Assembly: GCA_013420905.1 (NCBI GenBank) | Contig: JAAXNY010000009.1 | Location: 496,001-560,000, forward strand | Length of the DNA: 64,000 nt | Reading direction: 5' to 3' | Origin: Collybia mongolica | Lineage: Eukaryota; Basidiomycota; Agaricomycetes; Agaricales; Clitocybaceae | Shown here: in pieces, positions 35,801 to 50,350 of the stretch | Layout: the number at the start of each line of letters is the position of its first letter | Numbering within the stretch: position 1 is the first letter of the stretch | Notes under the pieces: generated by a model | Database searches by the model: none | What the model was told of the DNA's origin: nothing | Seen by the model: the letters and a program-made list of their open reading frames with translations, nothing else | Position numbers and translations under genes: made by a program

Positions 35801-36854
35801 TCAAGCGGCGCGGCCAGCTCCAGCCATGAGAATGCCTCCCATCTGGATGAAGAAACGGTTGAGATTATCGAGGTTCTTTCCATTGTCCTTGTCTGGAGTG
35901 ACATTAGGTACGAAAGTGGGGATAGCTGGTGGAGCGCTGGATGATGGTGCTGCAGACGAAGAAGACGACGACGAACTGGAAGACGACGTCTTGGTCGAGG
36001 TGGTCTTGGGTTCCTCTTTCGTGGAAGTCGGCTCAGGTTTCCAGGTCGTGGTCGGTTCGGGTTTCCAGGTTGTGGTAGGCTTAGGCTTCCACGTAAAAGT
36101 TGGCTTGGGGGGAGTCCACTTGGACGTGGTCTTGGGAGGTGGTGGGGGCGGGGGAGGGGGGGGAGGTCCTCCTCCGCCACCGCCGAAGCTCCATTCGCCG
36201 TAGATGATACCTGTGCCCTCAGACGCAAAGTGTCTGAAGAGTCCGCGGGACAAATCGAGACCACCGTAAGGGCAACCAGGGCACTGGAGACGGGTTTAGC
36301 CAACATGTTGAAAGAAGTTAATGAATACTGACCCGATCCATGATGGTGGCGGTGGCTGACTTTCCGTTATAATGCATGGTGATAGTCTTGAAGCAGTTGG
36401 GGCCAGGATACCCGCCGCCAAATTGCTAAAAGAAAGAAGTTGTGTAAAAACGAAATCGCGAAAACCCGAACGCAAGAAAGACGAATACACACTTCAGCAT
36501 TTAAAGCAACGATCTTAAAAACGAAGGTTTTAGTAATCGTATAGACTAGCGAAAAAGAAAAAAAACCAAGAAAAACATACAAAGTCGTTTTCTACATTGT
36601 GTTCTCCACAGGCACCCCTGTTATTGAACTGGATTAGCCGAGAAGCTTTCTACGTTGATTCGACTTAGCACTGACAGTCCAACGTCGTAGAATGACCACC
36701 GCGCAGATGAAAAACGCTTGTGAATGGAGATGTCTCCGCTTTGGCGTTTTGCGATATCACCATGATGCGCGCGGTTGAGATGCGAACCGTGGGCAGTGGC
36801 CCAGGCTGTGAGGGGGAGAGCGAGGAGCGAAAAGCTAAAGAGACTTGAGAACAT
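35801..36854 (-). CDS. Secreted expansin-like protein (double-psi beta-barrel), copy A
   Basis: First of three tandem paralogues. The start gives a signal peptide (MFSSLFSFSLLALPLTAWA), then a propeptide with two Lys-Arg sites, the second (SIHKR) shortly before the barrel. The RlpA/expansin-type double-psi beta-barrel follows: WSFYDVGLGACGEHN, DFIVALNAEQFGGG, YNGKSATATIMDRCPGCPYGGLDLSRGLF and GIIYGEWSF. Next comes a run of Gly then eleven Pro, Thr/Pro/Lys repeats of the type TTTWKPEP, a Ser run, and a hydrophobic tail (FFIQMGGILMAGAG) that could direct GPI anchoring. Fungal expansin-like/loosenin proteins loosen polysaccharide without hydrolysis. No catalytic activity is claimed here. Exon 1 is 36676-36854; at least three introns. 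Confidence 0.88.
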
Positions 36855-37228
36855 AAGGTCTATGTGGCAAAAGTAAAATAACGACTGTAGGTGTTCAGAG
36901 AACGGCGTGGGCTGAGGGCAGCCTAAAGACAAAGAGGAGAATAGAGTGTGAGGAGCAGGGAGACAACACGGGAGATTGTATTTCCCCTAGTTACAAAAAC
37001 AACAACAAACTACTAAACCCTATCAACGCCCTTTGTCAAAAAATGCCAAAACATGATATTCTATCCAATAACCCCTCCATCCAATAGATATGAACGACAT
37101 GGGCGCTACTGCCAACGTTGCTGATAGACGTTGATCGAGGGCGCCACCCAGATTAGACATAAGTACGTTGAAACTTGGTATGTAACGTATAAGGGTGATA
37201 TCTTTTGCAACATATATCACAGGATGAT
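36855..37228. other. Intergenic between expansin-like copies A and B
   Basis: 374 bp holding the copy A promoter and copy B 3' region. No gene seen. Confidence 0.45.
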
Positions 37229-38152
37229 TCATTCCTGAGCGGCAGCTGCCGCCACGCCCGCAAGTCCCATCAGGACCATGTTAAGTTGGTTGAGGAATGA
37301 ATCTGGGGGAGGAGCAGCCGCCGTTTCCGTGGGTGTCGCAGTCGTACCGTCAGTCGTGAGCGTACTACTGATGGTATTGGTGTGCTTCGAATTGGTTTTA
37401 GTCTTATTGGTAGAGGTGGTAGTGGGGGCTTCTTTTGTGGTAGTTAGCTCAGGTTTGGGGGTTGGGGTCGGAGTCGGGGTGGGCCTCGGTTTGTGTGAAG
37501 TCGTCTCTGGCTTGGGCTTTGGGGGCGGTGCTCCATTCCCAAAATCCCATGAACCTCCCCACAAATATCCGTCATCCTGACTCGCAAAGAAATCGAATAG
37601 GCCCCTAGAAAAGTCTAAGCCGCCATACGGGCACTCGACACACTGGTAAAAGTTGAGCTTATGAGAGGGCTGCCACGAACATAAATGCTTAGTATACTGA
37701 CCCTATCTACAATCGTGGCCTGGGTGCTCTTGCCATTGTACCTGATGGTGATCGTCTTGCCACAATGCGAGCCTCCGTCCCATTGCTGCGAGAAAGGAAG
37801 TCAGCCATCTGGAAGGGCGCGAAATATGACCCATTCTCACAGGAGTATTTAAGGCGACAATCTAGGCAGTTTCAGTGTATGATATGACTGACGTATAAGC
37901 CACACTCACAAAATCGCGGTTCGTGTTATGGCCCCCACACGCCCCAAGCCCGGGATCAAAGAATGAAAATCTGACATTGTCAGCGCGTTTCTCGAGGCTG
38001 GAGGAAGTATTGTGGTCGGCTTGAAGAGGTGGAATGCTTGGCGATTTGCCAAGGTGACGTTTCTTGAGGACGGAATCGCCAGCGTGTGAGCTTGCGAATA
38101 CAACACTGTCGAACAAGGCTAGAACAGCAATGGCAGACGCCAAAAAGCGCAT
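37229..38152 (-). CDS. Secreted expansin-like protein (double-psi beta-barrel), copy B
   Basis: Signal peptide MRFLASAIAVLALFDSVVFA, a short propeptide ending SSLEKR, then the barrel: FSFFDPGLGACGGHNTNRDF, IVALNTP, WDGGSHCGKTITIRYNGKS, TQATIVDRCVECPYGGLDF and SRGLFDFFASQDD. The C-terminal third is Pro/Thr-rich (repeated PTPTP and TTST units) and ends in the hydrophobic FLNQLNMVLMGLAGVAAAA, again possibly a GPI signal. Where A and C have CPGC the metal-like cysteine turn here reads CVEC. Intron positions in the barrel (after NRDF, after ALNTP, after IVDR) are shared with copy C, which supports tandem duplication. Role inferred as plant or fungal wall modification. Confidence 0.88.
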
Positions 38153-38797
38153 CGTTTGTACAAAAGAGGGTGTTTTGAAGGGAGCGTGATGTGGCTGGCG
38201 GTGAAGAGAACAGCCAGGAAACAAATAGATTAGACAGACTCGAGTGGAGGAAGTATGGAAGACAGAGGAGTACAAACGAAATTCACACGAATGTGCAGGT
38301 CGGCACAATTCGTTTACACAGCAATTGTGATGGCCGCCATGGCTCATTACTGAAAATCGAAATTCATGGTCATCCAGAGAGTATCTGTGTATGTTGGTAG
38401 TGGATATCTTTGTATCTAGGAGAAATATCGTTTGTATGTCAGCGAGCGGAACATCCCAAGTTGCTCACAACTCGCGGAGACGAAATAATTTAGTGAGCTC
38501 CATTTAGTACCTTAAGGTAGAATCAGGGAAGTGTGCCGGTAATGATTCGCGTTGACCATGAATTATATTGCTACCTGCGACGGAGTGCATGAAAGATAAC
38601 ATTAACAGACGTCTCTTGTGTCTGATCATTTAGAATGCAAGTAGACGCCCTGTAAAAACACTTGAGGACAAGCCCTAAGCGTCAACTCACGCTCTCGCAA
38701 GGACACGACCTGGATCGTGGCCGGGTATAGAATTACGAGTAGGAACCCTGGTATTGAAATAATTCAAATGTCCATCAACATGACTACATATATTTAA
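38153..38797. other. Intergenic between expansin-like copies B and C
   Basis: 645 bp containing the copy B promoter and copy C 3' region. No gene seen. Confidence 0.45.
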
Positions 38798-39771
38798 TTA
38801 GTTATGTGGAACAGCCGCCGCTACACTAAACGCCCCCAATCCTATGAAGGCTAGATTTAACTGTGCGAGAACAGATTCCGCGAGTGGGAAGGGGCTTGGG
38901 CTTGGACTGGGGGTGAGGGTAGTGCTGGAACTGATGATGGAGCTAGGTGGTGGTGGCGGTGGGATGGTTGTAGTAGGTGGAGGCGGAGCCTCGCTAGTTG
39001 TGGGAGGAGGCGGAGCCTGGGTAGTGGTCGGTTCCGGGGGTGGTGGTGGTGGTGGTGGGGCGGGCTCGGGTTTCCAGACAACCACTGGTTTGAGGATAGG
39101 TGGTGGAGGAGGTGGTGGTGGTGGATCGTCACGACGGGGAACAGATCCAAAAATCCAAGAACCATATATGATACCTTCTGACTCGGATGCAAAGAAATCG
39201 AAGAGACCTCGAGAAAAGTCAAGACCACCAAATGGACATCCAGGACACTAAAGGGTTCTTGAACATGACAATGATTCCGAAAGACCGACTGTGCTTACCC
39301 GATCGACGATTTGGGCCTGAGTGGTCTTGCCTTTATAGGAGATACTGATCATTTCAAAGCAATGTGAGCCACCCGCGAATTGCTAAAGAATGGCAGGGGA
39401 ACAATTCAAGCTTAAAGAATAACGTTATACATAAAACCATCTCACGTCGGTATTCATTGCAACAATCTGCATGCCCGAGGGGTGAGGTTTACATTCACCA
39501 AAGCACCGACGTGTTCGACACTCACAAAATCTGCGTTTGTATTAACTTTTCCGCAAGCTCCCCTCCCAGCATCATAGAACGAGAATTTAGCGTTCTCGAA
39601 ACGTTTTTCCAGGATGGACACGCGACGCGCAGAGATACTGTCAGGATGCGAGATAGATGACCGGCCCAAATGGCGGTTTAGAACAGACTCTCTCGCATGA
39701 GAGGTTGCAGATACGATATCAAGTAAAGAGAACGACACTAAAGCAGTGACGACGGGCGCGAGGAGGCGCAT
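38798..39771 (-). CDS. Secreted expansin-like protein (double-psi beta-barrel), copy C
   Basis: Signal peptide MRLLAPVVTALVSFSLLDIVSA, a propeptide ending SILEKR, then the barrel: FSFYDAGRGACGKVNTNADF, IVAMNTD, FAGGSHCFEMISISYKGKT, TQAQIVDRCPGCPFGGLDF, SRGLFDFFASESEG and IIYGSWIFG. The tail has several poly-Pro runs (up to nine) alternating with PEPTTT-type units and ends hydrophobic (AFIGLGAFSVAAA). The promoter lies in the 570-bp gap before the next gene. It is closer to copy B than to A in propeptide and tail ending, so B and C are likely the more recent duplicates; this is by eye and should be tested. Confidence 0.88.
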
Positions 39772-40341
39772 GGTCAAACAAGACCCGATGTGTAGTAGAG
39801 AACGCAAGGTGGCTAGAGAGCCGGAAAGTGAAATGACAGACAACGGACAGCGGGAGATTAGAGAATGTAAACAAGAAACGGAATGCAAGAAGCAGTAAAC
39901 GCGTATTTTATAGTAAAATTGTTGACAGCGAGAAGCGGAGGTTTTTTTTTTGGGGGGGGGGTGAGATATATGACGGCATGAGGTAAAAAAAAAAATTAAT
40001 CCAGTTTCAACCCTAGACAGGGATCCGGCATCGTCCCTTGAATAATTTATTACATAGTAACATTCCGCCGTTTGCTAAGCCTGAGCTCCTGCAACGGGGC
40101 ACCGCTAATGCTCGTATGATTGCAATGCTGGCCTTGATGTATCCTCGAAAATGGAGCAATTCAGATTCTTGCAACGCACTTGAAGGTTCGCCATCTGAGG
40201 GTAGCGATACATAAACCAGTGGCGGCCACACGATGGAACAGAACTGGTCGCCGAGGACAAGAAAGGTAAAGTACGCAAATTGCCATGGTAGTCCGGCCGT
40301 AGTGTGCGGATGGGCTACCTGAGCAGGGTAACAGATCAGCC
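39772..40341. other. Intergenic, 570 bp, with a T/G homopolymer junction
   Basis: Upstream of expansin-like copy C and downstream of the next minus gene. A run of about eleven T is followed directly by about eleven G near 39941-39961. No gene seen. Confidence 0.45.
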
Positions 40342-42261
40342 TCAAGACCTATCCTCGACTTTGACTGATATGCCTTTGGACCGAGTTGCACGAGGGATTG
40401 GTTTTGGCGGCCATTGTTCAATATGATACTGAAAGATAAAATGTGGATAACCAAGCATATGGAAGATGCCATATGTCCTACCTGTTGTCCCTTCGGTGCA
40501 ATGTTAATGCCATTCTGATGTGTGTGCGCTTTATAATGATTGGAAGCCATATGGAGGAAAGCCAACTGAATTGGTTCTTCACCCAAGTGAACCCATGTCT
40601 TCTTCCTCAAGTGGTCAGCAATGTCCTCACTGAGGCCTTGCGTATTGGTTTCAGTGATGTCAAGAAGGTCAATTGTGTATGAGCACCCAGGGCACTTCCA
40701 TTTAAAACAGCCCTCCGGGATCTCAGGTGCCTTCAAACAGTATGATGGGATTCGGGCGGCAAGTGGGGGGATTTCTGGTTCGTCAGAGTCTGTAGCAGAA
40801 TCAGATTCACTAGGGGGCAAGAAATCAGGGTCGTGGATGAAATGTGGCACGCGGGGACGTCGTTCATTAACTCCAATGTTGACTGGTGAAACCTGCCTTG
40901 CTGGGACCTGGGAGCAATCATGGTGGTCAGAACGAAGAAAATATAGCATGTGAAATAGTCTTACCACCTTAGCCTTTCGTTTCCTGGTAGCGCGCTTGAT
41001 TCGTCTGGACCAAAAATCTGCATCCTTTCCAAACTGGGTCAAATCTAAATCCCTATCCTTCCGTACAGCACGGTCGCCCCCGTAAGGAATTCCCCATTGA
41101 ACACCGTTCGATCGGGCGTCGCGCCTCTCCTCCTTTACTTGTTTGCAAAATGCTATCCATTTCGGGATATTGAGTTTGTATTGGGAGTTGGACTCAGGAG
41201 CAATCATTTGCGCAAGAATCCACTCAGCATGAGCTGCAAAGCATCCTCTGATATCAGCTCGAGGAATGCGTCGAAGATACCTTCGCGCAGTTGTATTTCC
41301 GTCCGAATCAACATCGGAATCATTTGGGTCAAAAATGAATCGGCGGTGCAGGTCGGTTGTGCGTCGAGCCCGGAACCTACGAAGGTATGTTCGTACCAAC
41401 CAGTCGATAGTCCGGTCTTCAACCGGTGTGTGCTTCGGGTCGGTTTCAATCATCTCATTAATTAATGCCCATAGGCGGTATCGGGCTAAAAAATCTTGGC
41501 TTTCATGAAAGGCACCCACATCGAGGGACAAAACTCTGTATCTTTTTTTCACAATACTTGTGTTTAGCTTCAACCACCATACCAATCAAGTCCACTATTA
41601 CCTTTTGTCGTGTTTGGAGTGCAGTATGAGGCTTGTGGGGTCCTTTCCGACTTGTAGTACGAATATAGATTATATCAGTAATCAAGAAGTTAAAAAGGCT
41701 CGATAACGCATTACCAAGGAATAGTGCATGCATGCTCTTTTCGCACCCAATTAAAACTGTAATTCGTAATCCTTCGTTCCTCACATTACCATATAGCCTC
41801 TCAAGGGTTAAGCCACTGGTTTCAATATGGAGATGGCTATCCTCATCACGCTTGCGTAGGTCAGCTTCGAGCCATTTCTTTGCCTTTGGGGTGAGCCAGT
41901 CCAATGAAGCAATTTGTAACTTCCCAAAGAAGTAGACTGGGTGTTGCGCAACCCGGCTGTTTTCGGGGGCAGAAATAATGAACTCCGTCTCGTCCAAGCT
42001 GCATTAGTAGGTTAACTACCGCCCTGGTATCGACATAATACGTACCAACCCGATAGGTGAACCCGCACATTCAAAAGTAACCGAAGTGAGGTCAAGCGTT
42101 TTGCCTCTGCTAAATTTGGTATCCAAAATGATGTCCTCATGATATGGGCCGAAGGGCTCTTTTAAGAGCTTCGGAATATCGAGTGGTGGCGTCATGGGCC
42201 CCCGATTAGAGATGGAGTTGTTAATTACACCTGTTGCAATGGCAGGTTCTAAACCTGACAT
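40342..42261 (-). CDS. Unrecognised multi-exon protein with a C-terminal Cys/His cluster
   Basis: The start ATG at 42261 leads to ITNRGPM-type sequence and an IILDTKFSRGKTLDLTSVTF segment. Splicing at about 42040 gives GLDETEFIISAPENS, and a roughly 95-bp intron near 41.5-41.6 kb gives VDLIARYRLWALINEMIE, restoring frame. The middle carries a helical, Arg-rich region (WLVRTYLRRFRARRTTDLHRR; FAAHAEWILAQMI). Near the end come FKWKCPGCSYTIDLLDIT, DHLRKKTWVHLGEEPI and FLHMASNHYKAHTHQNG: two cysteines in CPGC and several His that could bind zinc. The last intron, 40429-40481, adds YHIEQWPPKPIPR and ends at a TGA at 40342-40344. I do not know the family. No signal peptide or membrane segment seen. 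Confidence 0.72.
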
Positions 42262-42621
42262 TCAAGATATCAGTCGCAAATCGGGACTCAGTTACTTGAC
42301 TCACCCTTCACGACAAAACTAGAAACGACACCAGAAACAAAGCTAGGCAGAACTTGTGGTATCTGTACTTATCTTCTGCGTTGAAACCCAGTGTGTGAGT
42401 TGAGTCCGCTGATGTTTGGGATGAACCTCTTTCGGCAAACAACCCGATATGGCTGATCCGAAATGTTTTTTTCTCGCAATCTCATTCAGATCGCACAAAC
42501 TTTTGGAACTGCGGTAGGGATCCTCTAATAATCAAGTCCGTAAGTTCGATTTGTTCAACACCTTACATCCCCTACTGATCTGGTAACCAACGTCGCTTGT
42601 CTTGATAAGATACCAACTGTA
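42262..42621. other. Divergent intergenic region, 360 bp
   Basis: Shared upstream region of the orphan gene (minus) and the Spe-Sdh chimera (plus). No gene seen. Confidence 0.45.
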
Positions 42622-45322
<2,701 letters not shown>

Positions 45323-45677
45323 ACGAGTAAAAATCATCTTGGATGGAATTAAGACAAGTAGAGTTATTTTGCCAGTCTACGTTTCTCCTTCAAGTAGGGA
45401 GATTAGGCGGGTTTCAATAGATGGTCTGTGTTCTAGCGTTTTTTATGGTGATCACATGCGTAGTGACCTGCGCCATGTCTATAAGATTGATATCAGGTGT
45501 GCTCGCGGCTTGTTTTTGAATATTTGATAAAATGTCTACATAACGAAGCTAATGTTGTAATTAGTCAAATTTATTTGAGAGATCCTGATAAAAAATTGAT
45601 GCAACAATAAGAATTACAATGCAAGAAACAAACATGAAAAGCAAATTAACAAGATCAGTCATTGATGGGAGCCTACT
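45323..45677. other. Convergent intergenic region, 355 bp
   Basis: AT-rich 3' regions of the chimera and CAF-1 gene. No gene seen. Confidence 0.45.
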
Positions 45678-48559
45678 TCAAGAGTCAGGACCAACAGTCA
45701 TACTGAAGCAGCTGATACAACAGACCTGAAGGGCTGGCTTGATGACCCAGATTTTCTTCTGTTTGCACTTCTCGCCAACTTCTCTCACCTTGGCTTCTAT
45801 GGCGTTCTTCTTGACCTTATACTCGCGGAGCTCACGGTATATAGCTTCAACGAGGAAGGTGATACTAACGGCCTGAAGAGAGGCAATCTGATTAAGTAGA
45901 AGGGGCAGATAGATGTCTGGGAATGGGGTTTTCGGTGCAAGGGTTGCCTTTCTAGGTGCAGAAGGAGTAGATATTGAAGTAGACTCTGTGGTAGAAGTAC
46001 CAGTCTTGTTTGGTAAGTTGGAAACTGTGAGGTGGTCAGGGAGATTGGGAATTGCAAATGTTCCATCTGATGATCCAGCTCTGTCGCTGGCGCGTTTGTC
46101 TTCAATGCAGGTTGAGACGTGGGTAAAAGGGTCTACAGGGAAAGGTGTATCTGATATAAAGGCTGATTAATCACTGATGATGATAATGATGATTTAAGTT
46201 CGACTGACCATTGAACATTTGAATGCTATAGGGCTTGAGGAAATCGTGGTCACATTGACCAATAGAGGACGCCCAACATGGGCCTCTGGAGAAAGGCACC
46301 AGAGGTACAACTACCTTGCGTTTCTTGCCCAATTTCTTCTCGCCTTCCTCTGCCTTCCTTTTTGTGGCTTGAGGACCCGGGATGAGCACAGGTGATGAAT
46401 CCCTATCGTTGATTGGAATTTCAGGTTCATCATCATCGTCGACCAACCAACTATCCAGGTCGGAATCAGGATCAGACCCTTCAGCATCGTCATCTTCAGC
46501 ATCATCAACAACATCATCAGCATCCCCTGCGGGCTCCTCCTCCCATTCCTCCCCGCTATCATAGTTATAATCAAACACGAGCACGTCCTTTGCAAAAGGA
46601 TTCCGCGGACCAATTATTCGTGAATTCCTTGTCCACGTTCCGAAGTAACCCGGCCGTGCGTCTTCTGTAAAAATGAACACTTTTGCGGGGAAAAGAAGGC
46701 GATTGCGCAGTTTAGAAAGCAGAGTTCGCACAAGCGCGATGTCGCCGGCAATTTCTGCCTCAGAGAGTTGAGACACGATGTCCCGCACCACAATAGGATT
46801 ATATGTCTTTAAGTGAGGGACATGTTGAAGGCGGCGACTGTTGGGCGAAGATCGTGGAAAAGAAGAAATGATGGAATGAAGATGATCTGGATAGAACAGC
46901 GAGATCAAAACAGTGAATACGGGTGTTTAGAGTCAATATGTACCTCGATTGTTAAGCTCTGTTACGTCAACTTTATTCTTCTGAACGTCCTCCATCTCAA
47001 CATCACCTTTAGAAGGATCCTCATCATCAATAACAATGATGCCGTTGTCCGTTCGAGTTGTTATAGAAGACCTCTTCGAACTGTTGGACTTCAAAAAAGT
47101 GTTAATTGGAGCAAGGCGAGTATCCTTCTTGAGCACAAAAGGTTTGAACGCTTTCTCGAATTCAGAATGAGTTTTCGAGGAGCCCGCAACGGCTGTTTCT
47201 TTCTCCTTAGACTCTGTCCGGATTGAAACTTTGGGCTTCGCAAAAAAGTTGGCCATAAGAGAACGGGATTTATTTTGAGCTTCCTTTTCTTTCTTTTCCC
47301 TTTCTGCCCTAGCTGATTTCTTCTCAAGTTTCTCTTTTTCCTATTGAATATTGAACAGGGTAAATACGAGCAATTTAATTATAAGAGCGCGAACTTACTT
47401 TCGCAACTCTGTCAGGGTCAATAGGCTTCTTGGGTCGGGATACCTTGGAGTCAGATGGCTAAATAAACAAATGAACACCATATGCCAATAGAAATAGGCA
47501 AAAATTACGGCATCGTTCTCCTCATTCTCGAGTCGTTTTTTCGGTGATGATGGTTTGGAACGTGGTGAAGCAGCTTCAACAGCTTCGGAAGTTAAATCAA
47601 TGGCCACAGATGCTTGCGCAACTTTGGTTTCCTGAGGGCGTTTGTGGTTCCCTTTGGGCTCAATCAAAGCGATTTGTTCCTCTTGTGGTAATGATTGGAA
47701 TATATTCAGTAGTTGCTGTTTTGCCTACATAGCGTGATTATCGCACATTGCTAGTATACCCAGGAGGTACAACGTACCTGGGATCTCTCTGTTTGTCGAA
47801 TTTCGGCCTTCTCTTGAGCATTTTTTGGCAACCAATCTTGATGCTGGGCCTTGACCTCCCACCTCCAGACACACAGTGACGCGGGTGTCTTCCCATCAAC
47901 AATGCCATCTAGACCGTAGTTATTCCGGTGTAGTATTGCTTTGATTGTGGCTTCAACTACACTGAGTGGAAGGACCATAGAAGTTGAGCCCTGATCATGG
48001 TCATCATCTTCGTCTTGGGCTGGCAGTAGCTCGTGGTGGATGTGCTTGGAGAGGGCAACTAGTGTCTTATCGCTGATGGACCATAAGTAATCCGACAGCG
48101 CAATGCTCTAGAGTATGTGTACCTTTCGTGCGCCAGCTTCACTATCAACGGCCTATGCTCCTCGGGAATGGTAGTCAAGGGTGGGGACTTTCGCTCAATA
48201 AGTTCTTCCAGCATTTCACGAAATTTAACAATCTCTGGAGTTAGCTTCAGCGCCAAGATTCGGAATACTGGGGGCCAAAGCAGGACCGGGAACACACCTT
48301 GGAGAGTCTCAGATTGCTTTTCGAATGAGATCGGTTTCTGTTTGAAATACACCTTTCCCTTCTTCAATTCGACCAGAGATGTTCCATGAAGCTTCACTGT
48401 GATATTTGACGCGTAAATGACCAAGTATTGTAGGTCGACGCGTCAGAACCGACCTTCTGACGTAGAACTCGTCGCGCCGTTTGCTATTGGTTTGGTCAAG
48501 GATATATTGAGTTAAAAATTCATAAACTACGCACGATTGTTAATATCTGAGCCCGACAT
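45678..48559 (-). CDS. Chromatin assembly factor 1 large subunit (CAF-1 p150/Cac1)
   Basis: Starts MSGSDINN at 48559 and splices to KLHGTSLVELKKGKVYFKQK. CAF-1 deposits H3-H4 on newly replicated DNA and is recruited by PCNA. In order I see the N-terminal region, a Lys/Glu/Arg-rich KER segment (EKEKLEKKSARAEREKKEKE), SLMANFFAKPKV, which looks like a degenerate PCNA-interacting motif (M-x-x-F-F, with Arg where Gln is usual), a strongly acidic ED domain (FDYNYDSGEEWEEEPAG, then a long Asp/Glu run), and a C-terminal winged-helix with YKVKKNAIEAKVREVGEKC and KKIWVIKPAL. It ends at TGA 45678-45680. The start lies 160 bp from the divergent RFC gene. Confidence 0.92.
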
Positions 48560-48648
48560 GATAGCCAAAGGGGCACCAATACACCAAGTGAGCGGTACAA
48601 GGTGGTGGAGAACAAAAAAGTTGGTGCAATCGTCGTGGGAAGTTGCCG

Positions 48649-48691
48649 ACGCGGCGTGACAACTACGCTTATTGTCACGCGAACGTGACAA
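48649..48691. promoter_or_regulatory. MCB-like motifs and a 9-bp inverted repeat between CAF-1 and RFC
   Basis: In the 160-bp shared promoter, ACGCGG (48649-48654) and ACGCGA (48677-48682) match the ACGCGN core used by MBF. GCGTGACAA (48654-48662) and TTGTCACGC (48672-48680) form an inverted repeat with a 9-nt spacer, and a third CGTGACAA follows at 48684-48691. Joint S-phase control of both genes is an inference. Confidence 0.5.
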
Positions 48692-48719
48692 TTCTGGCCA
48701 AACCTCTCCCGTCTCTGGA

Positions 48720-50083
48720 ATGTCTTTCTTCAATCCCAGGGGTGCACCGAGTAAAGCGGCCCCGAAACATGCACTAGATCCCGCACTACAACCGTGGGTG
48801 GAGAAATAGTAGGTGATTATGAGTATGAAGGTTCTAATTCTCTTAAGGAAACTTCAGCCGACCAAAGACGATCGACGACGTTTCCGCTCAAGACCATATA
48901 GTTGCAGTTCTGCAAAAGACACTAACATCAACGAACGTGAGCGCTAGTCCAATGCCTTGTGAGTAAGGCCTGATAAAGATTTAGTTGCCTCACATGCTCT
49001 TCTACGGACCTCCCGGTACAGGCAAAACATCCACGATCCTTGCTTTGTCGCGACAACTCTTTGGGTATGCGCGATATACAGTTCACCTTGGCGATCTCAT
49101 CACCTGTCGTAGCCCAGATAATTTTCGCAATAGAGTTCTTGAATTGAACGCGTCAGATGAGCGCGGTATTGCCATCGTCCGCGACAAAATAAAGAATTTT
49201 GCACGCCAAACTCCCCGTGCACAAACTATTGCTTCCGATGGAAAAAAATACCCTTGCCCACCTTACAAGATTATTATCCTTGATGAGGCAGATTCGATGA
49301 CACAGGATGCTCAAGGTGCCCTCCGACGGATCATGGAGACATACGCTCGCATTACGCGGTTTTGCCTAGTGTGCAACTACGTTACCAGGTATTCTCTATC
49401 TCATGTCACGACAGTATCTCTTAATTTGACCGACAAACGTTTAGGATCATCGAGCCCCTTGCGTCGCGTTGTTCAAAATTCCGTTTCACGCCCCTCGACT
49501 CCTCCTCATCGTCATTACGACTCTCACACATCGCCACAGCTGAAAACATTCATGTGGAATCTTCTGTCATTGATACCCTCATCAGTACATCGAATGGTGA
49601 TCTTCGTCGCGCCATTACCTACCTTCAATCAGCATCACGACTGTCCTCATCGACGAACCCTCCAATTCCAATCACGCCGATTGATATACAAGAAATCGCA
49701 GGAGTCGTTCCTGCTTCGGTGATAAACGATTTTGCTGGTGTGCTAGGCGTTGACATGGAGGTCTCTATGGACGTTGACGATTCCATAAAAAAAGGCTCTT
49801 TCGAATCAATTCGCCACAAGGTCAAGGAATTGATGAGAGAAGGGTTCTCAGCTACCCAGATATTATCACAAGTGAGCTAGCTCGCTTGCTCGAATATAAT
49901 GAGGCTAATATTTCTATCCAGTTACACGACCTCGTCATACTACATCCTACCCTTAGTGGCCGCCACAAGTCGCTATGCGCTCATATCTTTGCAGAAGCAG
50001 ACAAAGCATTGTGCGACGGCGCGGATGAAGAATTGTGGATATTAGAGGTGGGCCTGCGCACTAGCAAAGCCATCGCTACATAA
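48720..50083 (+). CDS. Replication factor C small subunit (yeast Rfc2/human RFC4 type)
   Basis: Begins [21 protein letters not shown]; splices give [19 protein letters not shown], then [16 protein letters not shown] (Walker A), [28 protein letters not shown] (Walker B), MEEYA-type [15 protein letters not shown] and [12 protein letters not shown] (the SRC arginine-finger block). RFC loads the PCNA clamp at primer ends. Length and the NASDERGI and TRFCLVCNY blocks fit an Rfc2/RFC4 small subunit; assignment among the small subunits is less sure. The C-terminal collar helices ([17 protein letters not shown]) are present and the gene ends with TAA at 50081-50083. It is head to head with the CAF-1 large subunit. 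Confidence 0.92.
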
Positions 50084-50350
50084 CACCTGCAATGTATTTT
50101 TCCTACATACGTCCCTGTATCTTGTTTTATAACCTTCAAATAACTATAAAATCTCGTAATCCACTGTTCAAACACTCCAGGAGGTCTCACGAATAAGTAC
50201 ATTTAGTTCGGACACGATTCGTCAATATTATAGTGCGGCACGAACACGACTTCAATTTTGGGATATGGGTAGACATAGAAAACGAAAGGAAGACAGCTGA
50301 CAACAAAAAGAAAGTGGCTCTACGCTCCTCTATCCGAGCTGTTAAGCATT

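Noticed and set aside
38844..39251. Gly-rich plus-strand open frame over expansin-like copy C
   Set aside because: It is the antisense of the poly-Pro linker; the minus strand holds the signal peptide and barrel.
46382..46670. Ser- and His-rich plus-strand frames over the CAF-1 acidic domain
   Set aside because: Antisense shadows of Asp/Glu repeats.
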